Source: an uncultured Lachnospiraceae bacterium (lineage in GTDB: Bacteria; Bacillota; Clostridia; Lachnospirales; Lachnospiraceae). Taken from it: 46,674 nt of DNA. The translations under genes were made by a program, and so were the position numbers. Location: NCBI GenBank assembly GCA_910587895.1, contig CAJUOE010000052.1:1-46674 (forward strand). Reading direction: 5' to 3'. The notes beneath the pieces are model-generated. The model saw only the letters and a program-made list of their open reading frames with translations. It was not told the DNA's origin and did not search any database. This document shows positions 16,837 to 25,080 of this stretch, in pieces. Each line of letters starts with the position of its first letter. Position 1 is the stretch's first letter.

Positions 16837-18591
16837 TTACAGTTTGAAAATATCCACGTTTGACTCAAGCGTATGTGCAATTTCCTGAAGCTTTGCAGCA
16901 TGATCTGTAAAATCCTGCATAATATTGGCTACTTCGTTGACCGCTGCGGAAGTCTCCTCCGTGCTGGCTGCGTTTTCCTCCGCGATCGCCGTCAGGTTCT
17001 GCACGACGTCAACAACATTGGAACGTGCCATGTTAAGCTGGTTCGTGCGGTCGGCAATTTCATCGACACCCTGAATGGATTCGGAGATGCCGCCCTGCAC
17101 CTGTGAGAATACGGAGCCGGTTTTGCTGACATTCTCGCTTTGTTTTGTGATGATTTCTTTTACTTCTTCCATCGTCTGCACGGCCTTTTGGGAGTCCTCT
17201 AACAGCGTATAAATGATATCGTCAATCTGCCTTGCGGAATCGTTGGACTGTTCGGCAAGTTTCTGTATCTGGGATGCGACAACGGAAAAACCTCGCCCGG
17301 CATCTCCTGCCCGCGCCGCTTCGATCGAGGCGTTCAGGGACAGAAGGTTTGTCTCGTCCGCAATCGAAGAAATCAGGCTGGTTGCCTCTTTGATTTTCAT
17401 CGCAGATTCATTCGTGGTCAATGTCTGCTGATATATAATGTCAATGGAATTGATGGCATGTTGGTTGACCGCATCCAGTTCCGTCAATGCCTGGTTTGCC
17501 GTATCGCTGGATTCTTTCATGGAATCAGCCGTGTTATGTAAGGAGGTCACCTGTGAAGAAGTATCTTCTACCATGGTTCCCATCAGAAGGATGTCCTTTG
17601 TGGCCTTCTGCGTCTCGGACGCCTGGTTGTTTGCTCCGGTTGCGATTTCAGAAACGGCGCGTTCCACATTCTGTACCGTGTCGGTCGTCTCCGTAGCCCG
17701 GCTGCTGAGGTGTTCGGAAGTTGTATATAAGAGGGAACTCTGTTGCTTGATTCCCGTAACAACGTCTACCATGGATTTGCGCAGTGTAATAATTGCGCGC
17801 GCCATAACGCCGGTTTCGTCCTTGCGTCTGCCGATTTTAACGAGACGCTCGTCTTCCTGCCAGTTCATATCGGCGAGGTTGCCGGTAATGTCCGTGATGG
17901 TGAGAAGTGGCCGTATCATATTTGCCACGGATATATAACCTGTAATTGCAAGTATAAGGGCCAGTGCGCAGCAGAACACGAAAGCACGGTTCTGGACGCT
18001 GGTAATCGGAGCCAGGATCTCCGATTCGTTTGCACACAAAACGACAACGGTGTTATATTTTTCCGTAACATAATAGGCAGCTCGTTTCAAAGAACCTTCG
18101 TAATTGTAACTTAAAACGCCCGGTTCGGGTACGTTTCCTCCGCTGCTTGCCGTGACTATGGCGGCAATTTCTTCAACATCGACTGGTTTGCCGATTTTTT
18201 CCACGTTTGGATGATAGAGCATGTTGCCTTCTGCATTTAAAATATAGAAGTAACTCGTTTCCATTCCTTTGAGCCCGGCGTTATCAAATGTCTTTGCCAG
18301 CTGGCTGGTATTCATGTTCATTGCGGAAATGGTGAGGTTCTGGTTTAATATTTTCCCATAAGAATTTGTAAGGTCTGTCATGTAGCTTTCCGTAATAGAC
18401 GTAACATTATTCTTAATTGTGGGAATGGTAGTCATTAAGCCAAGGATAACCGTAAGCGCAATGGAAAACAGCAATACAAAGGAAACCTTTGCTTTAATAG
18501 AAGAGAGCCTCTGCACCCTGTTTGAACGAATCGTTTTTATGGCTTTTTTTGTTTTTTCTCTTTTTTGAGTCCTGTCCTTTTTTTCTTTCAC
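16837..18591 (-). CDS. Methyl-accepting chemotaxis protein
   Basis: A 584-residue transmembrane chemoreceptor. A very basic N-terminus (KREKTKKAIKTIRSN) precedes the first membrane helix (residues 35-55). A single-Cache-like extracytoplasmic domain follows, with the pattern YFYILNAEGNMLYHP near residue 115. A second helix lies at about 203-223, then a HAMP domain and a cytoplasmic signalling bundle. The bundle's hairpin tip holds SLNASIEAARAGDAGRGFSV, the CheA/CheW contact region. No CheA, CheW, CheR or flagellar gene is in view, so the receptor must use a chemosensory system elsewhere. Transcription starts from a good minus-strand promoter with a palindrome over the -10. Confidence 0.93.
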   Translation of the reverse strand: MKEKKDRTQKREKTKKAIKTIRSNRVQRLSSIKAKVSFVLLFSIALTVILGLMTTIPTIKNNVTSITESYMTDLTNSYGKILNQNLTISAMNMNTSQLAKTFDNAGLKGMETSYFYILNAEGNMLYHPNVEKIGKPVDVEEIAAIVTASSGGNVPEPGVLSYNYEGSLKRAAYYVTEKYNTVVVLCANESEILAPITSVQNRAFVFCCALALILAITGYISVANMIRPLLTITDITGNLADMNWQEDERLVKIGRRKDETGVMARAIITLRKSMVDVVTGIKQQSSLLYTTSEHLSSRATETTDTVQNVERAVSEIATGANNQASETQKATKDILLMGTMVEDTSSQVTSLHNTADSMKESSDTANQALTELDAVNQHAINSIDIIYQQTLTTNESAMKIKEATSLISSIADETNLLSLNASIEAARAGDAGRGFSVVASQIQKLAEQSNDSARQIDDIIYTLLEDSQKAVQTMEEVKEIITKQSENVSKTGSVFSQVQGGISESIQGVDEIADRTNQLNMARSNVVDVVQNLTAIAEENAASTEETSAAVNEVANIMQDFTDHAAKLQEIAHTLESNVDIFKL

Positions 18592-18610
18592 GCGTATTTC
18601 TCCCTTCCAA

Positions 18611-18642
18611 CCTGTTATTTATTTTATCCTAATTATAACAGG
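18611..18642. promoter_or_regulatory. Inverted repeat overlapping the chemoreceptor -10 box
   Basis: CCTGTTAT at 18611-18618 and ATAACAGG at 18635-18642 are perfect inverted repeats 16 bases apart, and the second arm overlaps the minus-strand TATAAT. It fits an operator or a hairpin at the transcript start. Confidence 0.45.
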
Positions 18643-18660
18643 TCGCATGGGGCTTTTCAA
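18632..18660 (-). promoter_or_regulatory. Sigma-70-type promoter for the chemoreceptor
   Basis: On the minus strand TTGAAA (18660-18655) and TATAAT (18637-18632) are 17 bases apart, about 40 bases upstream of the start at 18591. Confidence 0.7.
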
Positions 18661-18737
18661 TGTAAATAAATTCGAGTTTTTCTATTTTATGATTTATAGA
18701 GCCAAAAGGGAAACGCAAATATTTTTGAGGCAAACGC

Positions 18738-18766
18738 TTGACAATTTACAAATTCTTTGCTATAGT
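18738..18766 (+). promoter_or_regulatory. Strong promoter for the SH3/cell-wall hydrolase gene
   Basis: A consensus TTGACA (18738-18743) and TATAGT (18761-18766) are separated by 17 bases. The predicted leader is about 80 bases long and carries the stem-loop at 18801-18835. Confidence 0.8.
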
Positions 18767-18800
18767 GTAACAAGTTTGTAACATATTTAATAATTTTGAA

Positions 18801-18835
18801 TAAAATAACATATAAAGTTTTAACATGTTATTTTA
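18801..18835 (+). promoter_or_regulatory. 5' leader stem-loop just before the hydrolase ribosome site
   Basis: TAAAATAACAT (18801-18811) pairs perfectly with ATGTTATTTTA (18825-18835) around a 13-base loop. It ends seven bases before the AGGAGG ribosome site. It may stabilise the message or tune ribosome access. It matches no riboswitch I know. Confidence 0.5.
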
Positions 18836-18852
18836 TCTTTCAGGAGGTCAAT

Positions 18853-20181
18853 ATGAAATTCGATAAGAAGGTTATGGAAAGCGGAGTTGTCGCAGCATTT
18901 TCTATGGTTTTGGCGTTTACGGCAATACCTGCAAACTGTGTTTCAACAAAGTCGGTTCTGGATAGCCGGACAGTAGAATTGATTGCAGAGACAACGAGAA
19001 AGAACTGGGAAAGTGAATTTATTACAAAGGCAAAAAAACAGCATGAGCTCGTAGCATCCGCTGCTGAGAAAGAACAGCAGACAGAGACTGAACAGCAGAC
19101 AGAGGAAGTTAAGAGCGTTGCAGAAGAGAATAGCGCGCCACAGAACACTGTTGAAGAGAACGCTGCGCCACAGAACGCTGCACCACAGAAAGCCGCTGAA
19201 GAGAACACTGCACCGCAGAAAAATGACAAAAAAGATGCGGCAGAGGACAAAAAGGCAGAGGAAGTTTCCCCATGGGCGGACAAATTGATGCCGAAGGTGG
19301 ACGAATATCTGAATGTGCGTACAGAGGCATCTGAGGAGGCAGAGCCGGCAGGCAAACTTCCTAAGGGAGCATCTGCACAGATTCTTGAGGCAGGCGAAGA
19401 GTGGACAAAGATTTCTTCCGGTAGTGTGGAAGGATATGTAAAGAATGATTTCTGCGTAACCGGTTCGGAAGCAGAGACGCTTGCAAATGAAGTGGGAACA
19501 ACTTATGCCACAGCTGTAACGGGCGGAGTTCGTGTAAGGGAGACGGCATCTTCCGAGGAAGATGTTACCATCCTGGATGTGCTTGAAGAAGGTGGCAAGA
19601 TTAAGGTTGATACAGAAGCAGAGCCGGTAGACGGCTGGGTTTGCGTTAAGCTTGACGATGGAACAGGTTATGTCAGTGCAGAATACGTAGAGGTGGAATT
19701 AGAGCTTGGCAAAGCAATTTCCATTGAGGAAGAGCGTGCAGCAATAGAGGCCGCTGAAGCGGAGAGGAAGGCAAAAGAGGCAGCACAGAGCTCCTCTTCA
19801 CAGATCCAGAGCGCAGGAACACAGCAGAAGGCAGCTGTTGCAGCGTCCTATGACGATGTGACATTGCTGGGTGCGCTGATTCAGTGCGAGGCAGGCGGAG
19901 AGTGTTACGAAGGGCAGCTTGCAGTTGGAGCGGTTGTCATGAACCGTGTCCGCGCAGGATATGCAGGAAGTATCTCCGGTGTTATTTATCAGAGCGGACA
20001 GTTCCCGCCGGCAACAAATGGAACCATGGCAGGCGTACTGGCAAGCGGCGTCAGCGGAAGCTGCATTCAGGCAGCACAGCAGGCGATCAGCGGTGTGGAC
20101 AATGTGAATGGTGCGACGTCATTCCGAAATGCAGGATCCGGCATACCGGGAATTGTAATTGGAAATCAGGTATTTTTCTAA
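18853..20181 (+). CDS. Secreted SH3-domain cell wall hydrolase (SleB/hydrolase_2 type)
   Basis: A 442-residue exported protein likely acting on peptidoglycan. A signal peptide (about residues 1-31, with the hydrophobic run VVAAFSMVLAFTAIPA) is followed by a Gln/Glu/Ala-rich linker (about 75-140) containing imperfect repeats of EENxAPQN. Two bacterial SH3-like domains follow at about 150-215 and 222-285 (YLNVRTEASEEAEPAGKL; GGVRVRETASSEEDVTIL). An Ala/Glu helix leads to a C-terminal hydrolase_2 domain at about 340-442, with ALIQCEAGGE holding the likely catalytic Glu and GQLAVGAVVMNRVR. Start ATG 18853 has AGGAGG upstream. The family includes the SleB cortex-lytic enzyme, but SH3 domains suggest a vegetative cell-wall role. 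Confidence 0.88.
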   Translation: MKFDKKVMESGVVAAFSMVLAFTAIPANCVSTKSVLDSRTVELIAETTRKNWESEFITKAKKQHELVASAAEKEQQTETEQQTEEVKSVAEENSAPQNTVEENAAPQNAAPQKAAEENTAPQKNDKKDAAEDKKAEEVSPWADKLMPKVDEYLNVRTEASEEAEPAGKLPKGASAQILEAGEEWTKISSGSVEGYVKNDFCVTGSEAETLANEVGTTYATAVTGGVRVRETASSEEDVTILDVLEEGGKIKVDTEAEPVDGWVCVKLDDGTGYVSAEYVEVELELGKAISIEEERAAIEAAEAERKAKEAAQSSSSQIQSAGTQQKAAVAASYDDVTLLGALIQCEAGGECYEGQLAVGAVVMNRVRAGYAGSISGVIYQSGQFPPATNGTMAGVLASGVSGSCIQAAQQAISGVDNVNGATSFRNAGSGIPGIVIGNQVFF

Positions 20182-20203
20182 TATAATCAAATAAAATAAC
20201 CAG

Positions 20204-20252
20204 GCAAAGCGGGCAGTTCCATATGGAGTTGTCCGCTTTGCTGCGCGTTTTG
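20204..20252 (+). terminator. Terminator-like hairpin after the cell wall hydrolase gene
   Basis: GCAAAGCGG (20204-20212) pairs with CCGCTTTGC (20233-20241). An inner, less perfect pairing (AGTTCC/GGAGTT) closes the loop, and GCGCGTTTTG follows. The T-run is short, so termination may be partial. Confidence 0.6.
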
Positions 20253-20292
20253 TGTAACAAACAGGCGGAAATGTTACCATCCGGATACAGTT

Positions 20293-20316
20293 TCTGATTA
20301 TAATGTTGTAATCAGA
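20293..20316. promoter_or_regulatory. Palindrome enclosing a TATAAT box upstream of nfeD
   Basis: TCTGATTA (20293-20300) and TAATCAGA (20309-20316) are perfect inverted repeats eight bases apart, and TATAAT (20299-20304) lies within the element. No convincing -35 is seen. It looks like a repressor operator over the -10 of the nfeD-SPFH operon. Confidence 0.45.
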
Positions 20317-20356
20317 GGGAAAGTATAGTAATATAACATTTAAGGAGGCGAACGTC

Positions 20357-20788
20357 ATGGATGGTATTTTCTGGTTAGCGATTGTTGTTGTGATGGCGAT
20401 CATTGAAATTATTACCTTGGGACTGACTACAATCTGGTTTGCCGGAGGTGCGCTGGTTGCCTTTATTGCGAGTTTGTTTGGCGCCGGCTTTGTGATACAG
20501 GTGGTATTGTTTGTTGCAGTTTCGGTGATCTTATTGGCAGCGACCAGACCTTTGGCAGTGAAATATCTTAATAAGAACATGGAGAGTACCAATGCTGAAA
20601 GTCTGATAGGCAAGCTGGCAGTGGTTAAGGAAGAAATCGACAATCTCAATGCCCGCGGACATGTCAGCGTCAACGGACAGGAGTGGACGGCGCGCGCTGT
20701 TGAGGAAAAGGTTATTCCGGAGGGTGCAACCGTAGAGATTGTAGAAATCAGCGGCGTAAAGCTGCTGGTAAAAGAGACGGCGAAGTGA
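20357..20788 (+). CDS. NfeD-like membrane protein
   Basis: A 143-residue short-type NfeD protein. Two to three hydrophobic segments fill residues 4-75 (IFWLAIVVVMAIIEIITLG and the FVIQVVLFVAVSVILLA run). A C-terminal OB-fold domain at about 85-143 contains the typical LIGKLAVVKEEIDN and GxVxVNGQEWTARA. NfeD proteins pair with SPFH/stomatin proteins in membrane microdomains, and here the SPFH gene follows 68 bases downstream. Start ATG 20357 is preceded by TAAGGAGG. Confidence 0.88.
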   Translation: MDGIFWLAIVVVMAIIEIITLGLTTIWFAGGALVAFIASLFGAGFVIQVVLFVAVSVILLAATRPLAVKYLNKNMESTNAESLIGKLAVVKEEIDNLNARGHVSVNGQEWTARAVEEKVIPEGATVEIVEISGVKLLVKETAK

Positions 20789-20856
20789 TGTGATTCATTT
20801 TGCCAGGCCATTTGCAAATGGCTGAACTGATAAAATATTTTATGGAGGAGAAACAT

Positions 20857-21792
20857 ATGACTGGAGGAATAGAATTTTTAGTAGTAATTGCGTTTATTAT
20901 CCTGGTACTGTTGTTGCTGGTATCCTGCATTAAGATCGTTCCGCAGGCGCATGCGCTTGTTATTGAGCGGCTGGGCGCTTATCAGGGAACGTGGGGCGTT
21001 GGACTTCATTTCAAGGTGCCGTTCCTTGACAAGGTTGCAAAACGCGTGATTTTGAAAGAGCAGGTCGTTGATTTTGCGCCGCAGCCGGTAATTACCAAGG
21101 ATAATGTAACCATGCGGATTGATACGGTGGTATATTTCCAGATTACAGACCCGAAACTGTTTGCCTATGGCGTAGAGCGTCCGATTATGGCGATCGAAAA
21201 CCTGACGGCGACAACGCTTCGTAATATCATCGGTGATTTGGAATTAGACGAGACTTTAACGTCAAGAGAGCTTATCAATACAAAAATGCGCGCTTCTCTC
21301 GATGTAGCGACCGACCCATGGGGAATCAAGGTAAATCGTGTGGAGCTTAAAAACATTATTCCGCCGCAGCAGATTCAGGATGCGATGGAGAAACAGGCAA
21401 AGGCGGAACGTGAACGTCGTGCGGCCGTTACGCAGGCAGAAGGCGAGAAGACGGCTACGGTTCTTGTGGCAGAGGGTAAAAAGGAATCTGCAATTCTGGA
21501 TGCAGAGGCAGAGAAACAGGCGGCAATCCTGCGTGCAGAGGCCAAAAAAGAGGCGACCATGCGCGAGGCAGAAGGCCAGGCAGAGGCAATCCTGCGGATT
21601 CAGCAGGCAAATGCAGATGGTCTGCGTTTCTTAAAGGAGGCAGCGCCGGACGGAGCCGTATTGCAGCTGAAGAGTCTGGAGGCATTTGCGAAAGCAGCAG
21701 ACGGGCAGGCGACGAAGATCATTATCCCTTCCGATATTCAGGGGGTAGCCGGGCTTACAAAGACGATCGCAGAGGTCGCGAAGGAAATCTGA
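20857..21792 (+). CDS. SPFH/band-7 (stomatin/paraslipin-like) membrane protein
   Basis: A 311-residue protein with one N-terminal membrane helix (residues 4-25) and an SPFH domain beginning KIVPQAHALVIERLGAYQGT, with VDFAPQPVITKDNVTMRIDTVVYFQI and the GELELDETLTSRE-like block. A long Ala/Glu/Lys-rich coiled coil follows (about 180-270), then a short C-terminal oligomerisation segment. It matches the stomatin/paraslipin group, which scaffolds membrane domains and often regulates proteases. Start ATG 20857 follows TGGAGGAG; the frame runs open to 20800 without a ribosome site. It forms an operon with nfeD. Confidence 0.92.
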   Translation: MTGGIEFLVVIAFIILVLLLLVSCIKIVPQAHALVIERLGAYQGTWGVGLHFKVPFLDKVAKRVILKEQVVDFAPQPVITKDNVTMRIDTVVYFQITDPKLFAYGVERPIMAIENLTATTLRNIIGDLELDETLTSRELINTKMRASLDVATDPWGIKVNRVELKNIIPPQQIQDAMEKQAKAERERRAAVTQAEGEKTATVLVAEGKKESAILDAEAEKQAAILRAEAKKEATMREAEGQAEAILRIQQANADGLRFLKEAAPDGAVLQLKSLEAFAKAADGQATKIIIPSDIQGVAGLTKTIAEVAKEI

Positions 21793-21830
21793 AAATTCCG
21801 GATAAAGTGAAACTGATAGCATCCGGTTAA

Positions 21831-21877
21831 GTGTGAATCACAGCGGACTGTCCGATTATTTGGCAGTCCGTTCACAT
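21831..21877 (+). terminator. Hairpin between the SPFH gene and argF
   Basis: CGGACTG (21844-21850) pairs with CAGTCCG (21864-21870). GTGTGAA (21831-21837) can extend the stem with TTCACAT (21871-21877) across a six-base bulge. There is no clear T-run, so it is either a weak terminator of nfeD-SPFH or a leader structure of argF. Confidence 0.4.
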
Positions 21878-21936
21878 TTCATGGAAGATGGCACATGGAT
21901 ACAAATAAATTTATTTTGAAAACGGGAGAGAAAAAT

Positions 21937-22923
21937 ATGGATTTACGAGGAAGGAATTTTTTGAAATTAAAAGATTTTACGCCGGAGGAGATTGAATCCT
22001 TGATTACATTATCGGCGGAGTTAAAACAGAAGAAGAAACAGGGAATTGCGCATGATGAGTTAAAAGGGAAGAATATCGTGTTGATTTTTGAGAAGACAAG
22101 CACAAGGACACGGTGTTCCTTTGAGGTTGCGGCGCATGATTTGGGGATGCATGTGACGTATCTGGATCCGTCCGGTTCCCAGATTGGAAAAAAGGAGAGC
22201 ATTCGCGATACGGCGCGGGTGCTTGGCAGGATGTATGACGGCATCGAATACCGCGGTTACGGACAGGAGATTGTAGAGGAGCTTGCCGCACATGCGGGCG
22301 TTCCGGTCTGGAACGGACTTACCAATGAATTTCATCCCACACAGATGATTGCGGATATGCTTACTGTAAAGGAGAAATTAGGGCGTCTGCGAGGCGTGAA
22401 ATTTGTATATATGGGAGACGCGCGTTACAACATGGGCAATTCCCTGATGGTAACCTGCGCCAAGCTTGGCATGGATTTTGTGGCGTGTACCAGCAAGACA
22501 TACTTTCCGGAGCGGGAACTGGTGGATTACTGCAATGAAGTTGCCAGCAAAACCGGCGGTTCCGTCACTTTGACGGAGGACGTGGAGAGCGGAACGAAGG
22601 ATGCGGATGTAATTTATACGGACGTCTGGGTGTCCATGGGAGAGCCGGATGAGGTCTGGGAGAGCCGGATTCGGGAATTGATGCCATACCAGGTAAACAA
22701 AAAAGTCATGGATAATGCCAAAAAGACGGCAATATTCATGCACTGCCTTCCGGCGTTCCATGATCTGGAAACTACGATAGGCAAAGAAATTCATGAGAAA
22801 TTCGGGTTGACGGAGATGGAAGTTACGGATGAGGTGTTTGAGAGCAGCAGGTCCGTTGTATTTGATGAGGCGGAAAACAGAATGCACAGTATTAAGGCGA
22901 TTATGTACGCTACGCTCAGATAG
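21937..22923 (+). CDS. argF: Ornithine carbamoyltransferase
   Basis: A 328-residue cytoplasmic enzyme that joins ornithine and carbamoyl phosphate to give citrulline in arginine synthesis, or the reverse in arginine breakdown. The carbamoyl-phosphate loop STRTR lies within FEKTSTRTRCSFEVAAHDLG. WNGLTNEFHPTQMIADMLTV and the active-site HCLP (IFMHCLPAFHD) are all present. The NMGNSLMV and VWVSMGE blocks identify ornithine rather than aspartate transcarbamylase. No other arginine gene is nearby. Start ATG 21937 follows GGGAGAG; an upstream ATG at 21895 lacks a site. birA begins nine bases after the stop, so the two probably share a transcript. Confidence 0.95.
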   Translation: MDLRGRNFLKLKDFTPEEIESLITLSAELKQKKKQGIAHDELKGKNIVLIFEKTSTRTRCSFEVAAHDLGMHVTYLDPSGSQIGKKESIRDTARVLGRMYDGIEYRGYGQEIVEELAAHAGVPVWNGLTNEFHPTQMIADMLTVKEKLGRLRGVKFVYMGDARYNMGNSLMVTCAKLGMDFVACTSKTYFPERELVDYCNEVASKTGGSVTLTEDVESGTKDADVIYTDVWVSMGEPDEVWESRIRELMPYQVNKKVMDNAKKTAIFMHCLPAFHDLETTIGKEIHEKFGLTEMEVTDEVFESSRSVVFDEAENRMHSIKAIMYATLR

Positions 22924-22931
22924 GAAACAGA

Positions 22932-23936
22932 ATGAAAACAAAAATTTTACAGGTGTTGCGGCAGAATCGGGATACTTATGTTTCAGGACAGGAGTTATGT
23001 GAGAAATTTGGAGTGTCCCGCACTGCCGTGTGGAAAGCGATCAAACAATTGAAGGAATCCGGCTATGAGATTACCGCGGTTCAGAACAGGGGCTATCGTT
23101 TAATCTCTGTCCCCGATATTTTGTCACAGAGCGAGGTGGCAAGCCAGCTGCATACAAAATGGCTGGGACGTGAAGTGTGTTATTTTGAGGAAATTGATTC
23201 CACAAATATGGCGGCGAAACGGATTGCGGAGGAGAGTGACAGGGCAGACTGGCACGGATGCGTCGTTGTGGCAGAGAAACAGACTGCCGGACGGGGTCGC
23301 CGTGGACGGGGCTGGAGCTCGCCTCCTGGGACAGGTCTGTTTTTTTCCATATTGCTGAAACCCGGGATTGCCCCCGGTAATGCCTCCATGCTGACACTGG
23401 TAAAAGGAATGGCAACGGTGAAGGGCATTTCAGAAGTGACGGGTTTAAAGCCGCAGATTAAGTGGCCGAACGACGTCGTTCTAAATGGCAGGAAGATTGT
23501 GGGAATCCTTACGGAGATGAGTGCGCAGATTGATTATGTGAATCATATCGTGATCGGGACCGGCATCAATGTAAGCCAGACAGAATTTCCGGAGGAGATT
23601 GCAAAGACGGCGACTTCCCTCAAACTGGAGCTTGAGGCGGAGGGAAGGAACGTACCGCTTTCCAGGGCGCAGATATTGGGGGCGGTGTTGCAGTATTTTG
23701 AGCAGTATTATGAGACGTTTCTTAAGACAGAGGATTTATCTGTTTTGATGGAAGAATACAATTCCATGCTGGTAAATCGGGGCAAGATGGTTCGGGTGTT
23801 GGATCCGCTGGGTGAATACGAGGGCACGGCACTGGGAATCAATGACAGAGGAGAACTTTTGGTTGAGCGGGAGGATGGGATATGCCAGGTGTCCTCCGGC
23901 GAAGTATCAGTGCGGGGGATTTATGGATATGTGTAA
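22932..23936 (+). CDS. birA: Biotin-protein ligase / biotin operon repressor
   Basis: A 334-residue bifunctional BirA. The N-terminal winged helix-turn-helix (residues 1-65, with FGVSRTAVWKAIKQLKESGYEI) would bind biotin-operon DNA. The central ligase domain has the biotinyl-AMP loop GRGRRGRGWSSPPGTGLFFSI near residues 121-141, KWPNDVVLNGRKIVGIL with the catalytic lysine, and GTGINVSQ. A C-terminal SH3-like domain covers about 280-334. It transfers biotin to carboxylase carrier proteins. No biotin synthesis gene or obvious operator is visible here. The following small gene overlaps its last codons. Confidence 0.95.
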   Translation: MKTKILQVLRQNRDTYVSGQELCEKFGVSRTAVWKAIKQLKESGYEITAVQNRGYRLISVPDILSQSEVASQLHTKWLGREVCYFEEIDSTNMAAKRIAEESDRADWHGCVVVAEKQTAGRGRRGRGWSSPPGTGLFFSILLKPGIAPGNASMLTLVKGMATVKGISEVTGLKPQIKWPNDVVLNGRKIVGILTEMSAQIDYVNHIVIGTGINVSQTEFPEEIAKTATSLKLELEAEGRNVPLSRAQILGAVLQYFEQYYETFLKTEDLSVLMEEYNSMLVNRGKMVRVLDPLGEYEGTALGINDRGELLVEREDGICQVSSGEVSVRGIYGYV

Positions 23937-24291
23937 CAGGAGGAATTTGGAAGAAACCGTATTGTGTGCATCCAGCGCGTATACGAAGAAATATTATCTG
24001 AATGAAGAATTCCATTCCCTTCCGCAGGGGATTCAGGATGAATTAAAGATTATGTGCGTGCTGTATACGGAAGATATTGGCGGAACGCTGACGCTTATAT
24101 TTGATGAGGAGGGAAACCTTGGGCTGCAGGCGGCCTGTGATGAGGGTGACCTTTTGTACGACGACATTGGCAGCGTGCTGAAAATCAAACAGTTGCAGCG
24201 GGACAGGCAGGAGCTGTTTCATTCCCTGGAAATATATTATAAAATTTTTATCCTGGGTGCGGACCTGTGCGAAGAAGATTTGGAGGATTGA
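23923..24291 (+). CDS. Small uncharacterised protein between birA and coaX (DUF6145-like)
   Basis: A 122-residue soluble, acidic protein without membrane segments or catalytic motifs I recognise. I believe similar proteins sit between birA and coaX in other Lachnospiraceae and are catalogued as DUF6145, but I cannot confirm this here. The protein is rich in beta-type segments (LMFDEEGNLGL-like) and ends in an acidic tail (DLCEEDLED). The start is ATG 23923 or 23929, both overlapping the birA stop after a GGGGG site; the longer upstream frame is a birA shadow. Overlap and spacing of three bases to coaX point to one tightly coupled operon. Confidence 0.72.
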   Translation: MDMCNRRNLEETVLCASSAYTKKYYLNEEFHSLPQGIQDELKIMCVLYTEDIGGTLTLIFDEEGNLGLQAACDEGDLLYDDIGSVLKIKQLQRDRQELFHSLEIYYKIFILGADLCEEDLED

Positions 24292-24294
24292 GGA

Positions 24295-25071
24295 ATGTTA
24301 TTAGTTGTGGATGTGGGAAACACGAATTTTACGTTTGGAATTTTTGATGGTGAGGAACTGGAAGCCACCTTTCGTATGACGACGAAATTGCAGCGGACGT
24401 CGGATGAATATGGAATCACGATGCGCGAATTGTTACGGAATAATGGAATTTCTTATGAGGATATCAGGGATGTCATTATCGCCTCGGTTGTCCCGAATGT
24501 CATGCATTCGCTGTTGAGCGCATTTATCAAATATTTTGGCATTCACCCGGTAGTCGTTGAGCCCGGGATTAAGACGGGGATTCGCATCGCCACGGAAAAT
24601 CCCAGGCAGATTGGTGCAGACCGCATTGTAGATGCTGCTGCGGCTTATGAGCTGTACGGCGGACCGGTGTTTGTCATTGATTTTGGAACCGGAACGACCT
24701 ACGATCTGGTGGATGAGACCGGAGCCTTTGTATCCGGCGTGACAGCGCCCGGAATCCGCACTTCTGCAAAGGCATTGTGGGAGGATGCCGCCAAGCTGCC
24801 GGAAATTGAAATCCGCAAGCCAGAAAGCATTCTGGCGAAAGAAACCATCAGCAGTATGCAGGCGGGTCTGATTTACGGACAGATTGGGCAGACGGAATAT
24901 ATTATCCGGGAGACGAAAAAGGAGACGGGGTATAAAGACCTCAAGGTGGTTGCGACCGGAGGATTGGGAACGATTATCGCCAATGAGACGGATGCGATTG
25001 ATATCTTTGACCCCACGCTGACGCTTCAGGGATTGCGGTTGATTTACAACAAACAAAACCGCCAGAAATAG
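24295..25071 (+). CDS. coaX: Type III pantothenate kinase
   Basis: A 258-residue cytoplasmic kinase for the first step of coenzyme A synthesis, in the ASKHA fold. The N-terminal phosphate motif DVGNTNFTFGIF, the GADRIVDAAAAYELYG segment and DFGTGTTYDLVD are diagnostic of CoaX. G-rich VATGGLGTII near the C-terminus completes the nucleotide site. This form needs a monovalent cation and is not inhibited by CoA in known cases. It starts three bases after the upstream small gene and is followed nine bases later by dusB. Confidence 0.95.
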   Translation: MLLVVDVGNTNFTFGIFDGEELEATFRMTTKLQRTSDEYGITMRELLRNNGISYEDIRDVIIASVVPNVMHSLLSAFIKYFGIHPVVVEPGIKTGIRIATENPRQIGADRIVDAAAAYELYGGPVFVIDFGTGTTYDLVDETGAFVSGVTAPGIRTSAKALWEDAAKLPEIEIRKPESILAKETISSMQAGLIYGQIGQTEYIIRETKKETGYKDLKVVATGGLGTIIANETDAIDIFDPTLTLQGLRLIYNKQNRQK

Positions 25072-25080
25072 GAATAACAG

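Noticed and set aside
19081..19240. CRISPR-like or VNTR array
   Set aside because: The short repeats encode the EENxAPQN linker of the cell wall hydrolase, with no regular spacer structure.
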